A stretch of DNA of 64,000 nucleotides from JANQOH01 sp965214495 (GCA_965214495.1 OZ243958.1:1364001-1428000); one strand, 5' to 3'. Counted from the stretch's first letter, positions 35,997-45,671 are shown. Program-made: numbers and translations. Notes: generated by a model from the letters alone, not told the origin.

Positions 35997-36037
35997 CCCG
36001 CCGCGTTGTCGGAGTCCGAGACCGTTCGACCCGCTGC

Positions 36038-36886
36038 CTACACCGGGCGGGCGCCCTTCAGCAGCGTGCGCAGGTGGAGGCGGGTCTCGCCGACCGGATA
36101 ATCCACGTTCACCGAATGGACGAGACAGCGGTTGTCCCACACCAGAGTATCGCCGACGCGCCACTCGTGGTCGTAACGGTATTGCGGCTGCGTCATGTGC
36201 TCGTGAATCGCGTCGAGCAATTCGTCGCTTTCCGCGCGCTCCAGCCCCACTACCGAGTCGGTGCGGTTGGCGTTGAAGAACAACGCCTTCCGACCGGTTT
36301 CGTCATGCGTGCGCACCAGCGGATGAACGACATCGGGGGTTTCGGCGATCTCCTCGGCGGTCCGCGCCACCGCGCGGGCCGGCGCCCGCACCGTGTCGTA
36401 GCTGTGGACCGCACTCATTCCTTCGAGGCGTTTCTTCGTCGCCTCGGGAAGGTCTTCATACGCCCTGGCGGTGTTGCAGAACCGCGTGTGACCGCCCGAC
36501 GACGGAATCTCCAGCCCGTGCAACAGGGTGGCCTTGGCCGGAAATGCCTTGAACGAATGGTCGGTGTGCCAACCCGACCGGCGGTTGAGTTTCGGATCCG
36601 CGGGCTTGTCCTCCGGCACCCTGTAGCTGCTGTCGAGCCGCGAGATTTCGGGAACGCCATCGACCCAGTGTTTCCGCGTGACTTCGGTGTCGGGTTCGCC
36701 GAAGCAGCGGGCGAGGTCGTAGAAAGCCCGGGGCGGCAGCGGCTCACCCCGCAGGCAGATCAAATGGCGGTCCAGAAACGCCGCCTCGATCTCGCCGACC
36801 GTGGCGGAGTCCAGAGGCTTCGACAAGTCGACGCCGAGCACCTCCGCGCCGAGCGCGTCGCTCAACGGACGGATTTCCAGAGTCAT
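36038..36886 (-). CDS. TauD/TfdA-family 2-oxoglutarate dioxygenase
   Basis: About 282 residues from ATG 36886. Metal ligands are in SGWHTDHSF (HxD) and in DNRCLVHSVN (distal His), and the 2-oxoglutarate arginine is in RLHLRTLL. LEIRPLSDALGAEVLGVDLS is the usual N-terminus. Relatives oxidise taurine, sulfonates or phenoxyacetates. It stands alone and its substrate is not deducible. Confidence 0.9.
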   Translation of the reverse strand: MTLEIRPLSDALGAEVLGVDLSKPLDSATVGEIEAAFLDRHLICLRGEPLPPRAFYDLARCFGEPDTEVTRKHWVDGVPEISRLDSSYRVPEDKPADPKLNRRSGWHTDHSFKAFPAKATLLHGLEIPSSGGHTRFCNTARAYEDLPEATKKRLEGMSAVHSYDTVRAPARAVARTAEEIAETPDVVHPLVRTHDETGRKALFFNANRTDSVVGLERAESDELLDAIHEHMTQPQYRYDHEWRVGDTLVWDNRCLVHSVNVDYPVGETRLHLRTLLKGARPV

Positions 36887-37004
36887 CGCGCATCTCCTCG
36901 AGCCGATCCCACCGGGGCAGGCTAGCAAAAGCCATCGCCGTTGGCGATTCGAATCGTTCGTCGGCAGCGGTTCTCATTATGGATACCCAAACGCTTGGCG
37001 GCTT

Positions 37005-37071
37005 GGTGCGCGGGCGTCTCGCCCGCATCTTCGCTTTGCACGCATATGCGGGCGAGACGCCCGCGCGCACC
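37005..37071. repeat. Palindromic intergenic repeat, copy 1
   Basis: A 24-bp arm (GGTGCGCGGGCGTCTCGCCC and the next four bases) pairs with an almost exact complement 17 nt later, which has a 2-base insertion. It occupies the 330-bp gap between the tauD-like gene and the VWA gene; the rest of that gap shows no gene. A related copy lies at 38588-38689. It resembles REP- or MITE-like intergenic elements and could also form a strong transcript hairpin. Confidence 0.75.
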
Positions 37072-37216
37072 CCGATCGCGCCTGCCGAAGCCGAAATGAG
37101 AATCACGAGTTCGCCGGGCGCATCCCGGCTCGAACCGGCGCGTTTCCGTCAGCCGTCGTTCGACAAGTCGATCCTTGTCGGCCCGGGTTTCTCACACCGG
37201 CCCTTCACGCGAGCCA

Positions 37217-38413
37217 TCACTGCTCGTCAGCGTAAACGAAGCCCTTCGCCGCCGCCTGCTCACGCAGAATGCTCTTGACCTCGCCGTCGAAACTCTCGTC
37301 GTCCCGCTCCCCCTGCTCCGACAGATAGGCGACGCGGTCGCGGTTCAGCGCGGCGAGCCGATCGCCGATGCCGCGGCGCACAGCGCGCCGTTCCGACACG
37401 AGAGCCGACAGTTCGTCCTCCGACAAATCGCTGACTCCCGGCGGCAGCAGGCTGCGGTCGACGGCGTCGAGCGTCACGTCGCCATCGTCGAGCATGTCTA
37501 TGAGATCCGACGAGCCGAACGCCGGGAGAAAACTCTCTGCCATGGAAGAGACCGCCCGGGCGCGGTCGGCCATCGCCGCCGGGGGCATCCCGGCTATCCC
37601 GAGAAGCCTGGTGGCATACTCGGCGCGCGCCGCGGCGTCACCGTAAGGAATCGCGGTCGCGTTAATCGCTGTTTGCAAGTCGTATATTTCGTCGTCGAAC
37701 GGCGTGGGAACGACGCGAACCCCGCCGGACAGCGGAATCCGGGCATAGTATCCATGGCCGGCAGCCGCGATCCGACGCCAGAAGGTCGCCGTTTCCTCGT
37801 CCGGGCCGGCTTGCAGCGCGTTCACCGTGATATCCCGATCGCGGGCGGCGCTCAGTATTTCCGGGAACTTCATACCGGGATAATCCATGTGCGGCGGCGC
37901 GTCGCCGACCAGGAAGGCCAGCCGCAGGGTATGCGGTGAACGGTCCCAGCCGATATCGAACATCCCGGCGCGCAGCGCCTCGTTGACCGCTTCCGGCGTG
38001 TCGCCGCCGCCACTCGCCTCGAACGCTGCCAGTTCGGCGTAAACGGCGTCGAGATCGTTTGTCAGATCGATGAGCCGCGTCACGTAATCGTCCTCCAGGT
38101 CGCGATAACCGACCAGCCCGAAACGCAGATACGGCCGCGGCGAGATGTCCAGCAATACGCCCGCGATCGACCAGATTTTCCGCTTCGCCCCCTCGATCAA
38201 GCCACCCATCGAACCGGTCGTGTCGAGAATGAAAACGACATCGATGCAAGCATGTTCGCCGGGCTCTTTCCCGCCCGCGAGCAACAGCAGTTCGGCCGAA
38301 CCGCAGGAAATCTCCGGCGGCGGCGCGATGTCGGAGCGGGCCCGGTCGGAGCCGGCGGCAGCGGCAACGAGCCCGAGAACGGAAGCGACCAGCGTGTGTC
38401 GGAACGCAACCAT
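37217..38413 (-). CDS. Secreted von Willebrand factor A domain protein
   Basis: About 398 residues from ATG 38413, with a signal peptide (TLVASVLGLVAAAAGSDRA). The VWA domain has the metal-ion site DTTGSMGG and a later GGGDTPEAVNEAL. The C-terminal 130 residues are helical and charged, without a match I know. A periplasmic or surface calcium/magnesium-binding adhesion role is likely. The gene is bracketed by two copies of the same palindromic repeat. Confidence 0.78.
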   Translation of the reverse strand: MVAFRHTLVASVLGLVAAAAGSDRARSDIAPPPEISCGSAELLLLAGGKEPGEHACIDVVFILDTTGSMGGLIEGAKRKIWSIAGVLLDISPRPYLRFGLVGYRDLEDDYVTRLIDLTNDLDAVYAELAAFEASGGGDTPEAVNEALRAGMFDIGWDRSPHTLRLAFLVGDAPPHMDYPGMKFPEILSAARDRDITVNALQAGPDEETATFWRRIAAAGHGYYARIPLSGGVRVVPTPFDDEIYDLQTAINATAIPYGDAAARAEYATRLLGIAGMPPAAMADRARAVSSMAESFLPAFGSSDLIDMLDDGDVTLDAVDRSLLPPGVSDLSEDELSALVSERRAVRRGIGDRLAALNRDRVAYLSEQGERDDESFDGEVKSILREQAAAKGFVYADEQ

Positions 38414-38587
38414 CGAGAGATCTCCAACGCAAGGCGACGACGGCGCAACCTTGTCCGGGGAATGGGACGGAGATACGGCGCGAACGAGGTGAGAATGCGA
38501 CGGGACGCCCGCAACCGCGGAGTGGCCTGCACCCGGGTTCGATATTCGAGCGCGGATTATTGCTGAATTCGGGCGCGTGCTTGATTT

Positions 38588-38689
38588 TGAAGCATTGGCA
38601 GGCGCGCGGGCGTCCCGCCCGCATGCGCGGCGCGCACCGGGAATTGAGGATGCGGGCGAGAGGCCCGCGCACCAGGCGATGCTTGATTC
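38588..38689. repeat. Palindromic intergenic repeat, copy 2
   Basis: Arms around 38604-38624 and 38650-38670 (GCGCGGGCGTCCCGCCCGCA and near-complement, two mismatches). Outer arms containing AAGCAT extend the pairing. The core is the same family as at 37005-37071. It fills much of the 327-bp gap between the VWA gene and the reductase; no gene is visible in the remainder. Confidence 0.75.
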
Positions 38690-38740
38690 CCGCCGCGCCG
38701 CGGCTATTTTCGCTTCCCGCGATCCTTGGAGGAGAACCGG

Positions 38741-39766
38741 GTGGCGCATCGGGTCACCATCCGCAATGTCTCGCAGACCATCACGGTCGATGATGGCGAC
38801 ACGATCCTCGAAGCGGCGATCCTGGCCGGGATCGACTATCCGTGCGGTTGCCAGTCGGGAACCTGCGGTAGCTGCAAATCGAATCTGTTCGCCGGCACGG
38901 TCGAGATGATGCCCTATGCCGATCTCGCGCTATCGGAAGCGGAGCGCGCGGAGGGCTTGATCCTCGCCTGCCGCGCCGCGCCGCGCGAGGACTGCACGGT
39001 CGAATGGCCGGTCCCCGACGAGCCGGCCGATCATCCGCACCGGACGGTCGCGTGCCGCGTCGCCGACACCGAGATGGTGGCGGCGGACGTCTGCCGGCTG
39101 CGCCTCGACATGACGGAGGCGAAACGGTTCGCCTTCTCGGCCGGACAGTATGCGCGCCTGACGGTCGCCGGCTTCCCGCCGCGCGATTTCTCGATGGCCA
39201 ACCGACCCCTCGCACCGCAACTCGAATTCCACGTGCGCCGGATCGCCGACGGGCAGGTCAGCGCGTATATCGCCGACGAACTGAAGCGCGGCGACATGGT
39301 GCAGCTTGAAGGACCGTTCGGCGACGCGCATCTGCGCCGCAAACACACGGGGCCGATCGTCGCCATCGCCGGCTCGACCGGCCTGGCGCCGATCCTGTCG
39401 ATCGTCGATACGGCCCTGCATGGCGGCATGACCCAACCGATCCATCTCTATTTCGGCGTTCGCGATGCGGCCAGCCTTTATGCGACCGAACGCCTGGGGG
39501 CGCTGGCCCGCGCGCATGACAACCTCACGGTCGAAACCGTGCTGTCGGACCCGAGCGGCGCGACCGGCCATCGGCGCGGGCTGGTGACAGAAGCGGTAGC
39601 GGCCGATCATGCCGACTTCACAGCCGCCAAGGCCTATGTGGCCGGCCCGCCCGCGATGGTGGAAACGGCACTCGACCTGCTCGCCTCACGCGGACTCGCG
39701 CGGCGCGACTGCCATGCCGACGCCTTCTTCACCGAGGCCGAGAAAGCGGCGATCGAGGCGCCCTGA
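38741..39766 (+). CDS. 2Fe-2S ferredoxin-flavodoxin reductase fusion (oxygenase reductase type)
   Basis: About 341 residues from GTG 38741, behind TTGGAGGAGAACC. A plant-type [2Fe-2S] ferredoxin domain comes first (YPCGCQSGTCGSCKSNL, with a distal cysteine in ILACRA). An FAD-binding barrel (RDFSMAN) and an NAD(P) domain (GSTGLAPILSIVD) follow. This is the layout of reductases that feed ring-hydroxylating or P450-type oxygenases. No oxygenase component is adjacent; the next gene is an alpha/beta hydrolase. Confidence 0.88.
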   Translation: MAHRVTIRNVSQTITVDDGDTILEAAILAGIDYPCGCQSGTCGSCKSNLFAGTVEMMPYADLALSEAERAEGLILACRAAPREDCTVEWPVPDEPADHPHRTVACRVADTEMVAADVCRLRLDMTEAKRFAFSAGQYARLTVAGFPPRDFSMANRPLAPQLEFHVRRIADGQVSAYIADELKRGDMVQLEGPFGDAHLRRKHTGPIVAIAGSTGLAPILSIVDTALHGGMTQPIHLYFGVRDAASLYATERLGALARAHDNLTVETVLSDPSGATGHRRGLVTEAVAADHADFTAAKAYVAGPPAMVETALDLLASRGLARRDCHADAFFTEAEKAAIEAP

Positions 39767-39794
39767 CGCGCCGGGACCAATGGAGGATCGACCC

Positions 39795-40712
39795 ATGCCC
39801 TATGCCGATGCCAACGGCGTCAAGCTCTACTACGTCGATGTCGCTGGCGCAGCGGCAGGCGCGGCGGCGCCGATCGTGTTCGTACACGAATTCGCCGGCG
39901 ATCATCGGAGCTGGGAGCCGCAGCTTCGCTTCTTCTCGCGCCAGCGTCGCTGCGTCGCCTATAACGCGCGCGGCTATCCCCCGTCCGACGCGCCGGCCGA
40001 TCCGTCGCGCTACAGCCAGGAGATCGTCGCCGACGACATCGTTCGGGTGATGGATCATCTGGACATCGACAAGGCGCATCTGGTCGGCCTGTCGATGGGC
40101 GGTTTCGCGGTGCTGCACGCCGGCCTGCGCAACCCGGACCGGGCGCGTTCCCTCGTCGTGGCCGGCTGCGGCTACGGCAGCGAGCGCGGTTATCGAACGG
40201 AATTCCATCGCACGGTCGACGCGATGGCGCGCGGGTTCGAAACCGGTGGCACCGGAGCGGTCGCCGACGACTACGCCCGCAGCGCGACCCGGGTGCAGTT
40301 CGAGAACAAGGACCCGCGCGGCTGGGCCGAGTTTCGCGACCAGTTGCGCGAACATTCGGCGGCGGGCTCGGCGGCGACGCTGCGCGGCTATCTCAAAACC
40401 CGCCCTTCCCTCTACGACCTCGAAGAGTCGCTCGCCGCACTCACCGTGCCGACGCTGGTGGTCAGCGGCGACGAAGACGAACCCTGTCTCGACCCGGGCC
40501 TGTTTCTCAAGCGGGCGATACCGAGCGCAGGCCTGTGGGTGTTGCCGCGCACCGGCCACACGATCAACCTCGAGGAACCGGAACAGTTCAACCGCGGCGT
40601 CGCCGACTTCATCTCATGCGTCGAAGCCGGCGCGTGGGGCCTGCGGGACCCGCGGTCGCACGGTGCGGCGATGCGGGTCGCCGATGCGCCGGGGCTGCCG
40701 GACGACGGATGA
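39795..40712 (+). CDS. Alpha/beta hydrolase
   Basis: About 305 residues from ATG 39795 (after TGGAGGATCG). The nucleophile elbow GLSMGGF holds the serine. VFVHEFAGDHRSW carries the oxyanion-hole region, DEDEPCL the acid, and PRTGHTINLEEPEQF the histidine. It lies 28 bp after the reductase and may hydrolyse a product of the same catabolic route, for example a ring-fission or ester intermediate. Confidence 0.85.
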   Translation: MPYADANGVKLYYVDVAGAAAGAAAPIVFVHEFAGDHRSWEPQLRFFSRQRRCVAYNARGYPPSDAPADPSRYSQEIVADDIVRVMDHLDIDKAHLVGLSMGGFAVLHAGLRNPDRARSLVVAGCGYGSERGYRTEFHRTVDAMARGFETGGTGAVADDYARSATRVQFENKDPRGWAEFRDQLREHSAAGSAATLRGYLKTRPSLYDLEESLAALTVPTLVVSGDEDEPCLDPGLFLKRAIPSAGLWVLPRTGHTINLEEPEQFNRGVADFISCVEAGAWGLRDPRSHGAAMRVADAPGLPDDG

Positions 40713-40900
40713 AACGGCAGGCTCGGTCGGCGCCGGCGATGCGATCCGCCCCGGCAACGCACGGTCGCCCGGGGGCACGGATGCGAAATGCGCGCCCCGT
40801 TCGGCCGCGGTTGCAACGAACCATGACAGTCTCGAGCGGGACACGCCCGGTCCGATCGCATCGTTGACGCGGTTCGTCGCAACCCCGTTTAATCGCCGCG

Positions 40901-42334
40901 ATGAGGACACGCGACAGCGATGGGCGTGTGCCGTTCCGGCACAGCCTGAGCGGGCGGTTGCTGCTGCTGACCGTACTGTTCGTGCTGATCGCGGAAGTGC
41001 TGATCTTCGTCCCTTCGATCGCACGCCACCGTCTGGTCTATCTGGAGCAACGGATCGACGCCGGCATGTTGGCGACTCTTGCGCTGGACTCGGCCCCGGA
41101 CGGGCGCGTCGATGATCGACAGGCGCGCCGCCTGCTCACCCATGCCCTGGTCGATGCGGTGGCGCTGCGCACCGCCGATCGCTCGATGTTCATGCTGTCG
41201 TCCACAATGCCGCCGCCGGTGGACGCGACGTATGACTTACACAACGCCGGGCCCTGGGTCCTGATAGCGGACGCCTTCGCGACCCTCCTGGACAGCCCCG
41301 ATCGGACCATCCGGGTGCTTGACGAATCGCGCGTCGAACCCGGCGTGGTGGTCGAGGTGGTGCTGAACCAGAGCGACCTGCATCGCTCGATGGTGCAATT
41401 CTCGCTCCGTATTCTTCAACTCTCGATCGTTATTTCTCTGATCACGGCGACGCTGGTCTATCTCAGCCTGCATCGGCTGATGGTGCGGCCGATACATGGA
41501 ATCATCGCCAACCTGTCCCGCTTCCGCCGCCGTCCCGACGATCTGACTCACCGGATCGTCGAGACCGGCCGCGCCGATGAAATCGGCCTCGCGCAGAAAG
41601 CGCTCGACGATATGCAGCGCGCGCTGCGGCGGGCGTTGCTCCAGAAGACCCGCCTGGCGGCGCTTGGCACGGCCATGAGCAAGATCAACCACGACCTGCG
41701 CAATACCCTGGCCACGGCGACCGTGATCTCCGACAACCTCGCGACCAGCGACGACCCGCGGGTGCGCAAGGCTGCGCCGGTCCTGATGGCGTCAATCGAC
41801 CGAGCGGTCGAACTGTGTTCGTCCACCCTCGACTATGCACAGTCGGACGCGCCGGAGTTCGCGCCTGCGCCGTTGTCGCTCAAACGACTGATCGACGACG
41901 TGGGCGAAGCCGTGCTGATGGACTCGAGAGGCCATGCGGCGTGGGACAACCGCGTACCCGCCGGCCTGACCGTGTCGGCGGACCGGCTCCAGCTTTTCCG
42001 GGCGATAGAGAACCTCGGCCGTAACGCGGTCGATGCAATGGCGGACGGCGGCACCGTTCGCTTCATCGCCAGCGGTTGCGGCGACCGCATCGAGATCGAC
42101 GTCGTGGATAACGGCCCCGGCATCCCGGAACGCGCGCGCGAAACCCTGTTCCAGCCGTTCTCGAGCTCGCTGCGCCCGGGCGGCGCCGGCCTCGGCCTCG
42201 CCATCGCGCGCGAGGCCATGCGCATGCATGGAGGCGACGTAACCCTCGTCTCCACCGGCCCTTCCGGCACCCGCCTTCGCCTCGTCCTGCCCGCACAGGC
42301 GGACGCGGCTAAACCCCGAAGAAATCCGCGATGA
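40901..42334 (+). CDS. Sensor histidine kinase (orphan)
   Basis: A 477-residue kinase: N-terminal helix (LLLLTVLFVLIAEVLIFVPS), a periplasmic domain of about 130 residues, a second helix and HAMP. The phospho-acceptor is in SKINHDLRNTLAT, and the ATPase domain has ENLGRNAVDAMADGG and GAGLGLAIAREAMRMHGG. No response regulator is adjacent, so it is an orphan here. Its 3' end overlaps the converging aroE-like gene by 26 bp. Confidence 0.85.
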   Translation: MRTRDSDGRVPFRHSLSGRLLLLTVLFVLIAEVLIFVPSIARHRLVYLEQRIDAGMLATLALDSAPDGRVDDRQARRLLTHALVDAVALRTADRSMFMLSSTMPPPVDATYDLHNAGPWVLIADAFATLLDSPDRTIRVLDESRVEPGVVVEVVLNQSDLHRSMVQFSLRILQLSIVISLITATLVYLSLHRLMVRPIHGIIANLSRFRRRPDDLTHRIVETGRADEIGLAQKALDDMQRALRRALLQKTRLAALGTAMSKINHDLRNTLATATVISDNLATSDDPRVRKAAPVLMASIDRAVELCSSTLDYAQSDAPEFAPAPLSLKRLIDDVGEAVLMDSRGHAAWDNRVPAGLTVSADRLQLFRAIENLGRNAVDAMADGGTVRFIASGCGDRIEIDVVDNGPGIPERARETLFQPFSSSLRPGGAGLGLAIAREAMRMHGGDVTLVSTGPSGTRLRLVLPAQADAAKPRRNPR

Positions 42335-43121
42335 CGTCGATCTGCGCTTCGAGCATGGCGCGGCCGTCGCATGTCGTCGCGCCCTGCGCGGCTGCCGCGG
42401 CGAGGAACCGGGTCGGCGAGTCCGAGAGGATGACGTCGATGGCCAGCATGCCTTCGGTCACCGCACCGGCGGGAACCGGCGGCGGGTCGTCGCGCTTCAT
42501 GCCGAGCGGGCTGGCATTGACCACGGTGTCGTGGTCACCGACCCGAGAGGCGCCGGAAGCGGCGCGGACCCGGGGGAATGCCTGCACTACCGCCGAAGCC
42601 AACGCTTCGGCGCGAGCGGGCACGAGATCGGTCAGGGTCAGACGGTCGATCCCGGCCTCGGCGAGGGCGAAGGCGATGGCGCGGCCGACACCGCCGGCGC
42701 CGATCTGCAACACCGACCGGCCCGAAAGCTCGTGCCCTCCCGCACGCGCCGCCGCCACGCAACCGCGCCCGTCGAACATGTCGCCGCGCCAGCGACCGTC
42801 CGTTTCGCGCCGCACCGCATTGACGGCGCCGACCGCGCGACCTGTCGGCGCCAGTTCATCGACCAGGCCGGCCATCGGAATCTTGTGCGGGATGGTCAGG
42901 ATCAGGCCGCGCAGATTCCCGATCCGTCGCAACCCGTCGAACCCCGCCGTCAGATCGTCGGCGGGCAGCTTCAGCGCGACCATCACGCCGTCGTGGTCGC
43001 GCGCTTCGCACAACAGGTTGAAACGAGCCGGCGCCCCGACCTGCGCGACAGGATCTCCGGCGATCGCATAGAGCGCGGTCTTTCCAGTGACCCGCGCGCG
43101 CACGTCGTGTTTCTCGTCCAC
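42309..43121 (-). CDS. Shikimate dehydrogenase family protein
   Basis: About 270 residues. GTG 43121 (or TTG 43124) is chosen because upstream residues lack the AroE pattern; the open frame extends to 43244. Conserved parts are LILTIPHKIPM with the catalytic lysine, GAVNAVRR, IGAGGVGRAIAFAL for NADP binding and TVVNASPLGMK. It is AroE-like, but the opening AIAGDPVAQVGAPARFN and the context are those of quinate/shikimate-family paralogues, so a role outside aromatic amino-acid synthesis is possible. Confidence 0.82.
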   Translation of the reverse strand: MDEKHDVRARVTGKTALYAIAGDPVAQVGAPARFNLLCEARDHDGVMVALKLPADDLTAGFDGLRRIGNLRGLILTIPHKIPMAGLVDELAPTGRAVGAVNAVRRETDGRWRGDMFDGRGCVAAARAGGHELSGRSVLQIGAGGVGRAIAFALAEAGIDRLTLTDLVPARAEALASAVVQAFPRVRAASGASRVGDHDTVVNASPLGMKRDDPPPVPAGAVTEGMLAIDVILSDSPTRFLAAAAAQGATTCDGRAMLEAQIDVIADFFGV

Positions 43122-43207
43122 CAATGGACTTTCGACGATCCGCGGCGCGTGCGTCAACCGCGCGTTATGCGGTAGGGTAAGGCGGTTCTGCGAACGGGAG
43201 AAGACGA

Positions 43208-43621
43208 ATGACCGAAAGTGCCGCGCTCGATCCGGCTTTCCCAAAGGGCCGCTTTCATCTGTCGCGACCGGAGGACGCGGAATGGCGCCCCGGCTTGCGA
43301 GGGCATTTCGCCTATCGCGATCTCGGCGTCGCCGCGGCGACCCGCGGCAAAGTGCTCGCGCAGGTGATCAAGGCGACCGATCCGTGCGACGAACCCGGCG
43401 ACACCCACGCGCACAAGCTCGACTTCCACCTGGTGTATTTGCTGAAGGGCTGGGCGCGGATGCATTTCGACGGCGTCGGCGAAGTGCGCCTGGAACCCGG
43501 CGCGTGCTGGTATCAGGAACCCGGCATCGAGCACAGCGTCGTGGAGTATTCCGACGACTTCGAAGTGCTGGAGATCACCGTCCCCGCCGATTTCGACACC
43601 GTGTCGGTCGAAGAATCCTGA
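43208..43621 (+). CDS. Cupin-domain protein
   Basis: A 137-residue single-cupin protein. THAHKLDFHLVYLLKGWARM and EPGIEHSVVEYSDDFEVLEI match cupin motifs 1 and 2, with histidines able to hold a metal. It is preceded by GGGAGAAGACG. Function is open: small cupins serve as dioxygenases, isomerases or ligand sensors. The enoyl-CoA hydratase starts 28 bp later, so the two may be co-transcribed. Confidence 0.8.
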   Translation: MTESAALDPAFPKGRFHLSRPEDAEWRPGLRGHFAYRDLGVAAATRGKVLAQVIKATDPCDEPGDTHAHKLDFHLVYLLKGWARMHFDGVGEVRLEPGACWYQEPGIEHSVVEYSDDFEVLEITVPADFDTVSVEES

Positions 43622-43649
43622 CGCACCCGCCCGATCCCAAGGCCGGATC

Positions 43650-44426
43650 GTGGCCGGCATCCGCCACCGGATTCGCCGCGTCGGGAGCGCGCAGATCGGC
43701 TGGGTGACGGTCGATAACGCTGCGAAACTGAACGTCGTCGACAGTGCGCTGTGCCGCGGCATGAGCGATGCGATCGCAACGCTCGGCCGCGACCCGGACG
43801 TTCGCGCGCTCGTCCTTACCGGCGCCGGCGACCGTGCATTCATCGGCGGCGCGGACATTCGTGAGATGGCCGGGCTCGAGCCGCGGTCGGCGGAAGCCTT
43901 CATTTCGCGCCTGCGCGAGGTTTGCGCGGCGATCCGGGCAGCGCCGGTTCCGGTGGTCGCGCGAATCGCCGGCTATTGCCTCGGCGGCGGGCTCGAGATC
44001 GCAGCCGCCTGCGATTTCCGCATCGCCGCCGAGGGAGCGCGGTTCGGAATGCCGGAAGTGCGGGTGGGCGTGCCCTCGGTGATCGACGCCGCCCTGCTGC
44101 CGGATCTGATCGGCTGGGGCCGGACGCGGATGCTCGTTTACACCGGCGAGATCATCGGGGCGCAAGACGCACTGGCATGGGGACTGGTGGAAAAGCTCGT
44201 ACCGCCGGCGGCGCTCGACGATGCGGTCGAAGAAGCGTTGGCCGGCATCGCAAAGGCCGGACCGCGCGCGATCCGCGCGCAGAAGGCGCTGATCCGGCAG
44301 TGGGAGCGGCTTCCGCGCGAGCAGGCGATCGAGGCGGGGAAATCGGTGTTCGCGACAGCTTACGAATCCGACGAACCGAAGCGCCTGATGCGCGCGTTCA
44401 TCGATCGTCCGCGCTGCAAAGGGTGA
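43650..44426 (+). CDS. Enoyl-CoA hydratase/isomerase family protein
   Basis: A 258-residue crotonase starting at GTG 43650. The oxyanion-hole and CoA-binding segment FIGGADIREMAG, then IAGYCLGGGLEIAAACD and RFGMPEVRVGVPS, are intact, with a glutamate in GMPEV at the usual catalytic position. It would hydrate enoyl-CoA or act as a related crotonase in fatty-acid or aromatic acid breakdown. Confidence 0.9.
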   Translation: MAGIRHRIRRVGSAQIGWVTVDNAAKLNVVDSALCRGMSDAIATLGRDPDVRALVLTGAGDRAFIGGADIREMAGLEPRSAEAFISRLREVCAAIRAAPVPVVARIAGYCLGGGLEIAAACDFRIAAEGARFGMPEVRVGVPSVIDAALLPDLIGWGRTRMLVYTGEIIGAQDALAWGLVEKLVPPAALDDAVEEALAGIAKAGPRAIRAQKALIRQWERLPREQAIEAGKSVFATAYESDEPKRLMRAFIDRPRCKG

Positions 44427-44447
44427 CCGGCCTCCCTCCGGCGCCGA

Positions 44448-44768
44448 TCACTCGGCCATGATCTGGCTCTTCGCCTCCGGCCACAGGCGTTCCATTTCGA
44501 GGCGGATCCGGCGGGCATCGATGTCGACCCCCTTGGCCTCGAAATCCTTCAGCACCTTTTCGAGCACGTCATCGTCGCCGGGCCGTTCGAAATCGGCGAG
44601 CACCACCTCCTTCGCGTAGGCCTGGGCCGCGTCGCCCTCGATCCCCAGATGGTCGGCCGCCCACAGGCCGAGCAATTTGTTACGCCGCGCGGTCGCCTTG
44701 AAACGCAGCTCCTCGTCGTGACCGAATTTCCGTTCGGCCTCGCGCTGCCGATCGTCGAAGGTGGTCAT
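44448..44768 (-). CDS. DUF1476 protein, F1-ATPase inhibitor zeta subunit
   Basis: A 106-residue helical protein from ATG 44768: MTTFDDRQREAERKFGHDEE, then LLGLWAADHLGIEGD and a C-terminal ERLWPEAKSQI. This is the DUF1476 family, known from Paracoccus as the zeta subunit that blocks ATP hydrolysis by F1-ATPase. It is nearly confined to alphaproteobacteria, which supports the taxonomic reading of the window. Confidence 0.9.
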   Translation of the reverse strand: MTTFDDRQREAERKFGHDEELRFKATARRNKLLGLWAADHLGIEGDAAQAYAKEVVLADFERPGDDDVLEKVLKDFEAKGVDIDARRIRLEMERLWPEAKSQIMAE

Positions 44769-44872
44769 CGCGCTCTCCACCCGTGCGGATGGCCGGACTC
44801 GCGGCCGGCCGTTTCGTTACGCCGCGCAGTGTAACATCGCGCGCCCGCCGCCGACACAGGTTCGCCCGCATC

Positions 44873-45610
44873 GTGTGCACGCTGATCGTTCTGCGCCGAC
44901 CCGGCCACGCTTGGCCACTCCTGATCGCCGCCAACCGCGACGAGATGACCGACCGCCCGTGGCGGGCGCCGGGCCGCCACTGGCCGGACCGCGACGGAGT
45001 CGTGGCCGGACAGGACCTCGAAGCGGGCGGGAGCTGGCTTGGCAGAAACGCCGATGGGGTGGTCGCCGGCGTCTTGAACCGGCCCGGCGCGCTCGGACCG
45101 GCCCCCGGCAAGCGCAGCCGCGGGGAATTGGTGCTGGAAGCGCTCGACCACGGAGATGCGGCCCACGCCGCGACGGCGCTGAGCTTCATCGATGGACGCG
45201 CCTACCGACCGTTCAACCTGGTGATCGCCGACAGCCGCGACGCCTTCTGGCTCCGGCTCGACGCGGGTTCGACCGCCGTCGAGCGGCGCCTTGTGCCGCC
45301 CGGGCTGTCCATGGTTACGGCGCACGATCTGAACGACACGGCGTGCCGCCGCATCGCACGCTATCTGCCGCGGTTGCGCGCCGCGCCCGCCCCCGACCCC
45401 GATGCCGGCGACTGGACGGCGTGGCAGACGTTGCTGGCCGAAAGCACGCCGCCGGACGCGGCGCTGACGATTCGGGGCCCGGGCGGTTTCGGCACCATGT
45501 CGAGTTCGCTGATCGCGCTGCCGGCGGTCGATCGCCCGGGCGTCCGTCCGGTCTGGCTGTTCGCGGCCGGCCCGCCGGACAGGGCGGCGCACCGCCCCCT
45601 GCCCGATTGA
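44873..45610 (+). CDS. NRDE-family protein (TANGO2-like Ntn hydrolase)
   Basis: About 245 residues from GTG 44873, giving MCTLIVL with Cys2 as the N-terminal nucleophile; the longer open frame is rejected for that reason. The eponymous AANRDEM follows, then GGSWLGRN and GVLNRPG. The family is Ntn-hydrolase-like and the eukaryotic member is TANGO2. The bacterial function is unsettled, with heme trafficking and lipid acyl hydrolysis both proposed. Confidence 0.85.
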   Translation: MCTLIVLRRPGHAWPLLIAANRDEMTDRPWRAPGRHWPDRDGVVAGQDLEAGGSWLGRNADGVVAGVLNRPGALGPAPGKRSRGELVLEALDHGDAAHAATALSFIDGRAYRPFNLVIADSRDAFWLRLDAGSTAVERRLVPPGLSMVTAHDLNDTACRRIARYLPRLRAAPAPDPDAGDWTAWQTLLAESTPPDAALTIRGPGGFGTMSSSLIALPAVDRPGVRPVWLFAAGPPDRAAHRPLPD

Positions 45611-45671
45611 CCGCCGCGCCTGTATAGTGGCGCGCGCGCGGCCCGACCGGCCGCCCTGACGGAGACCAACC

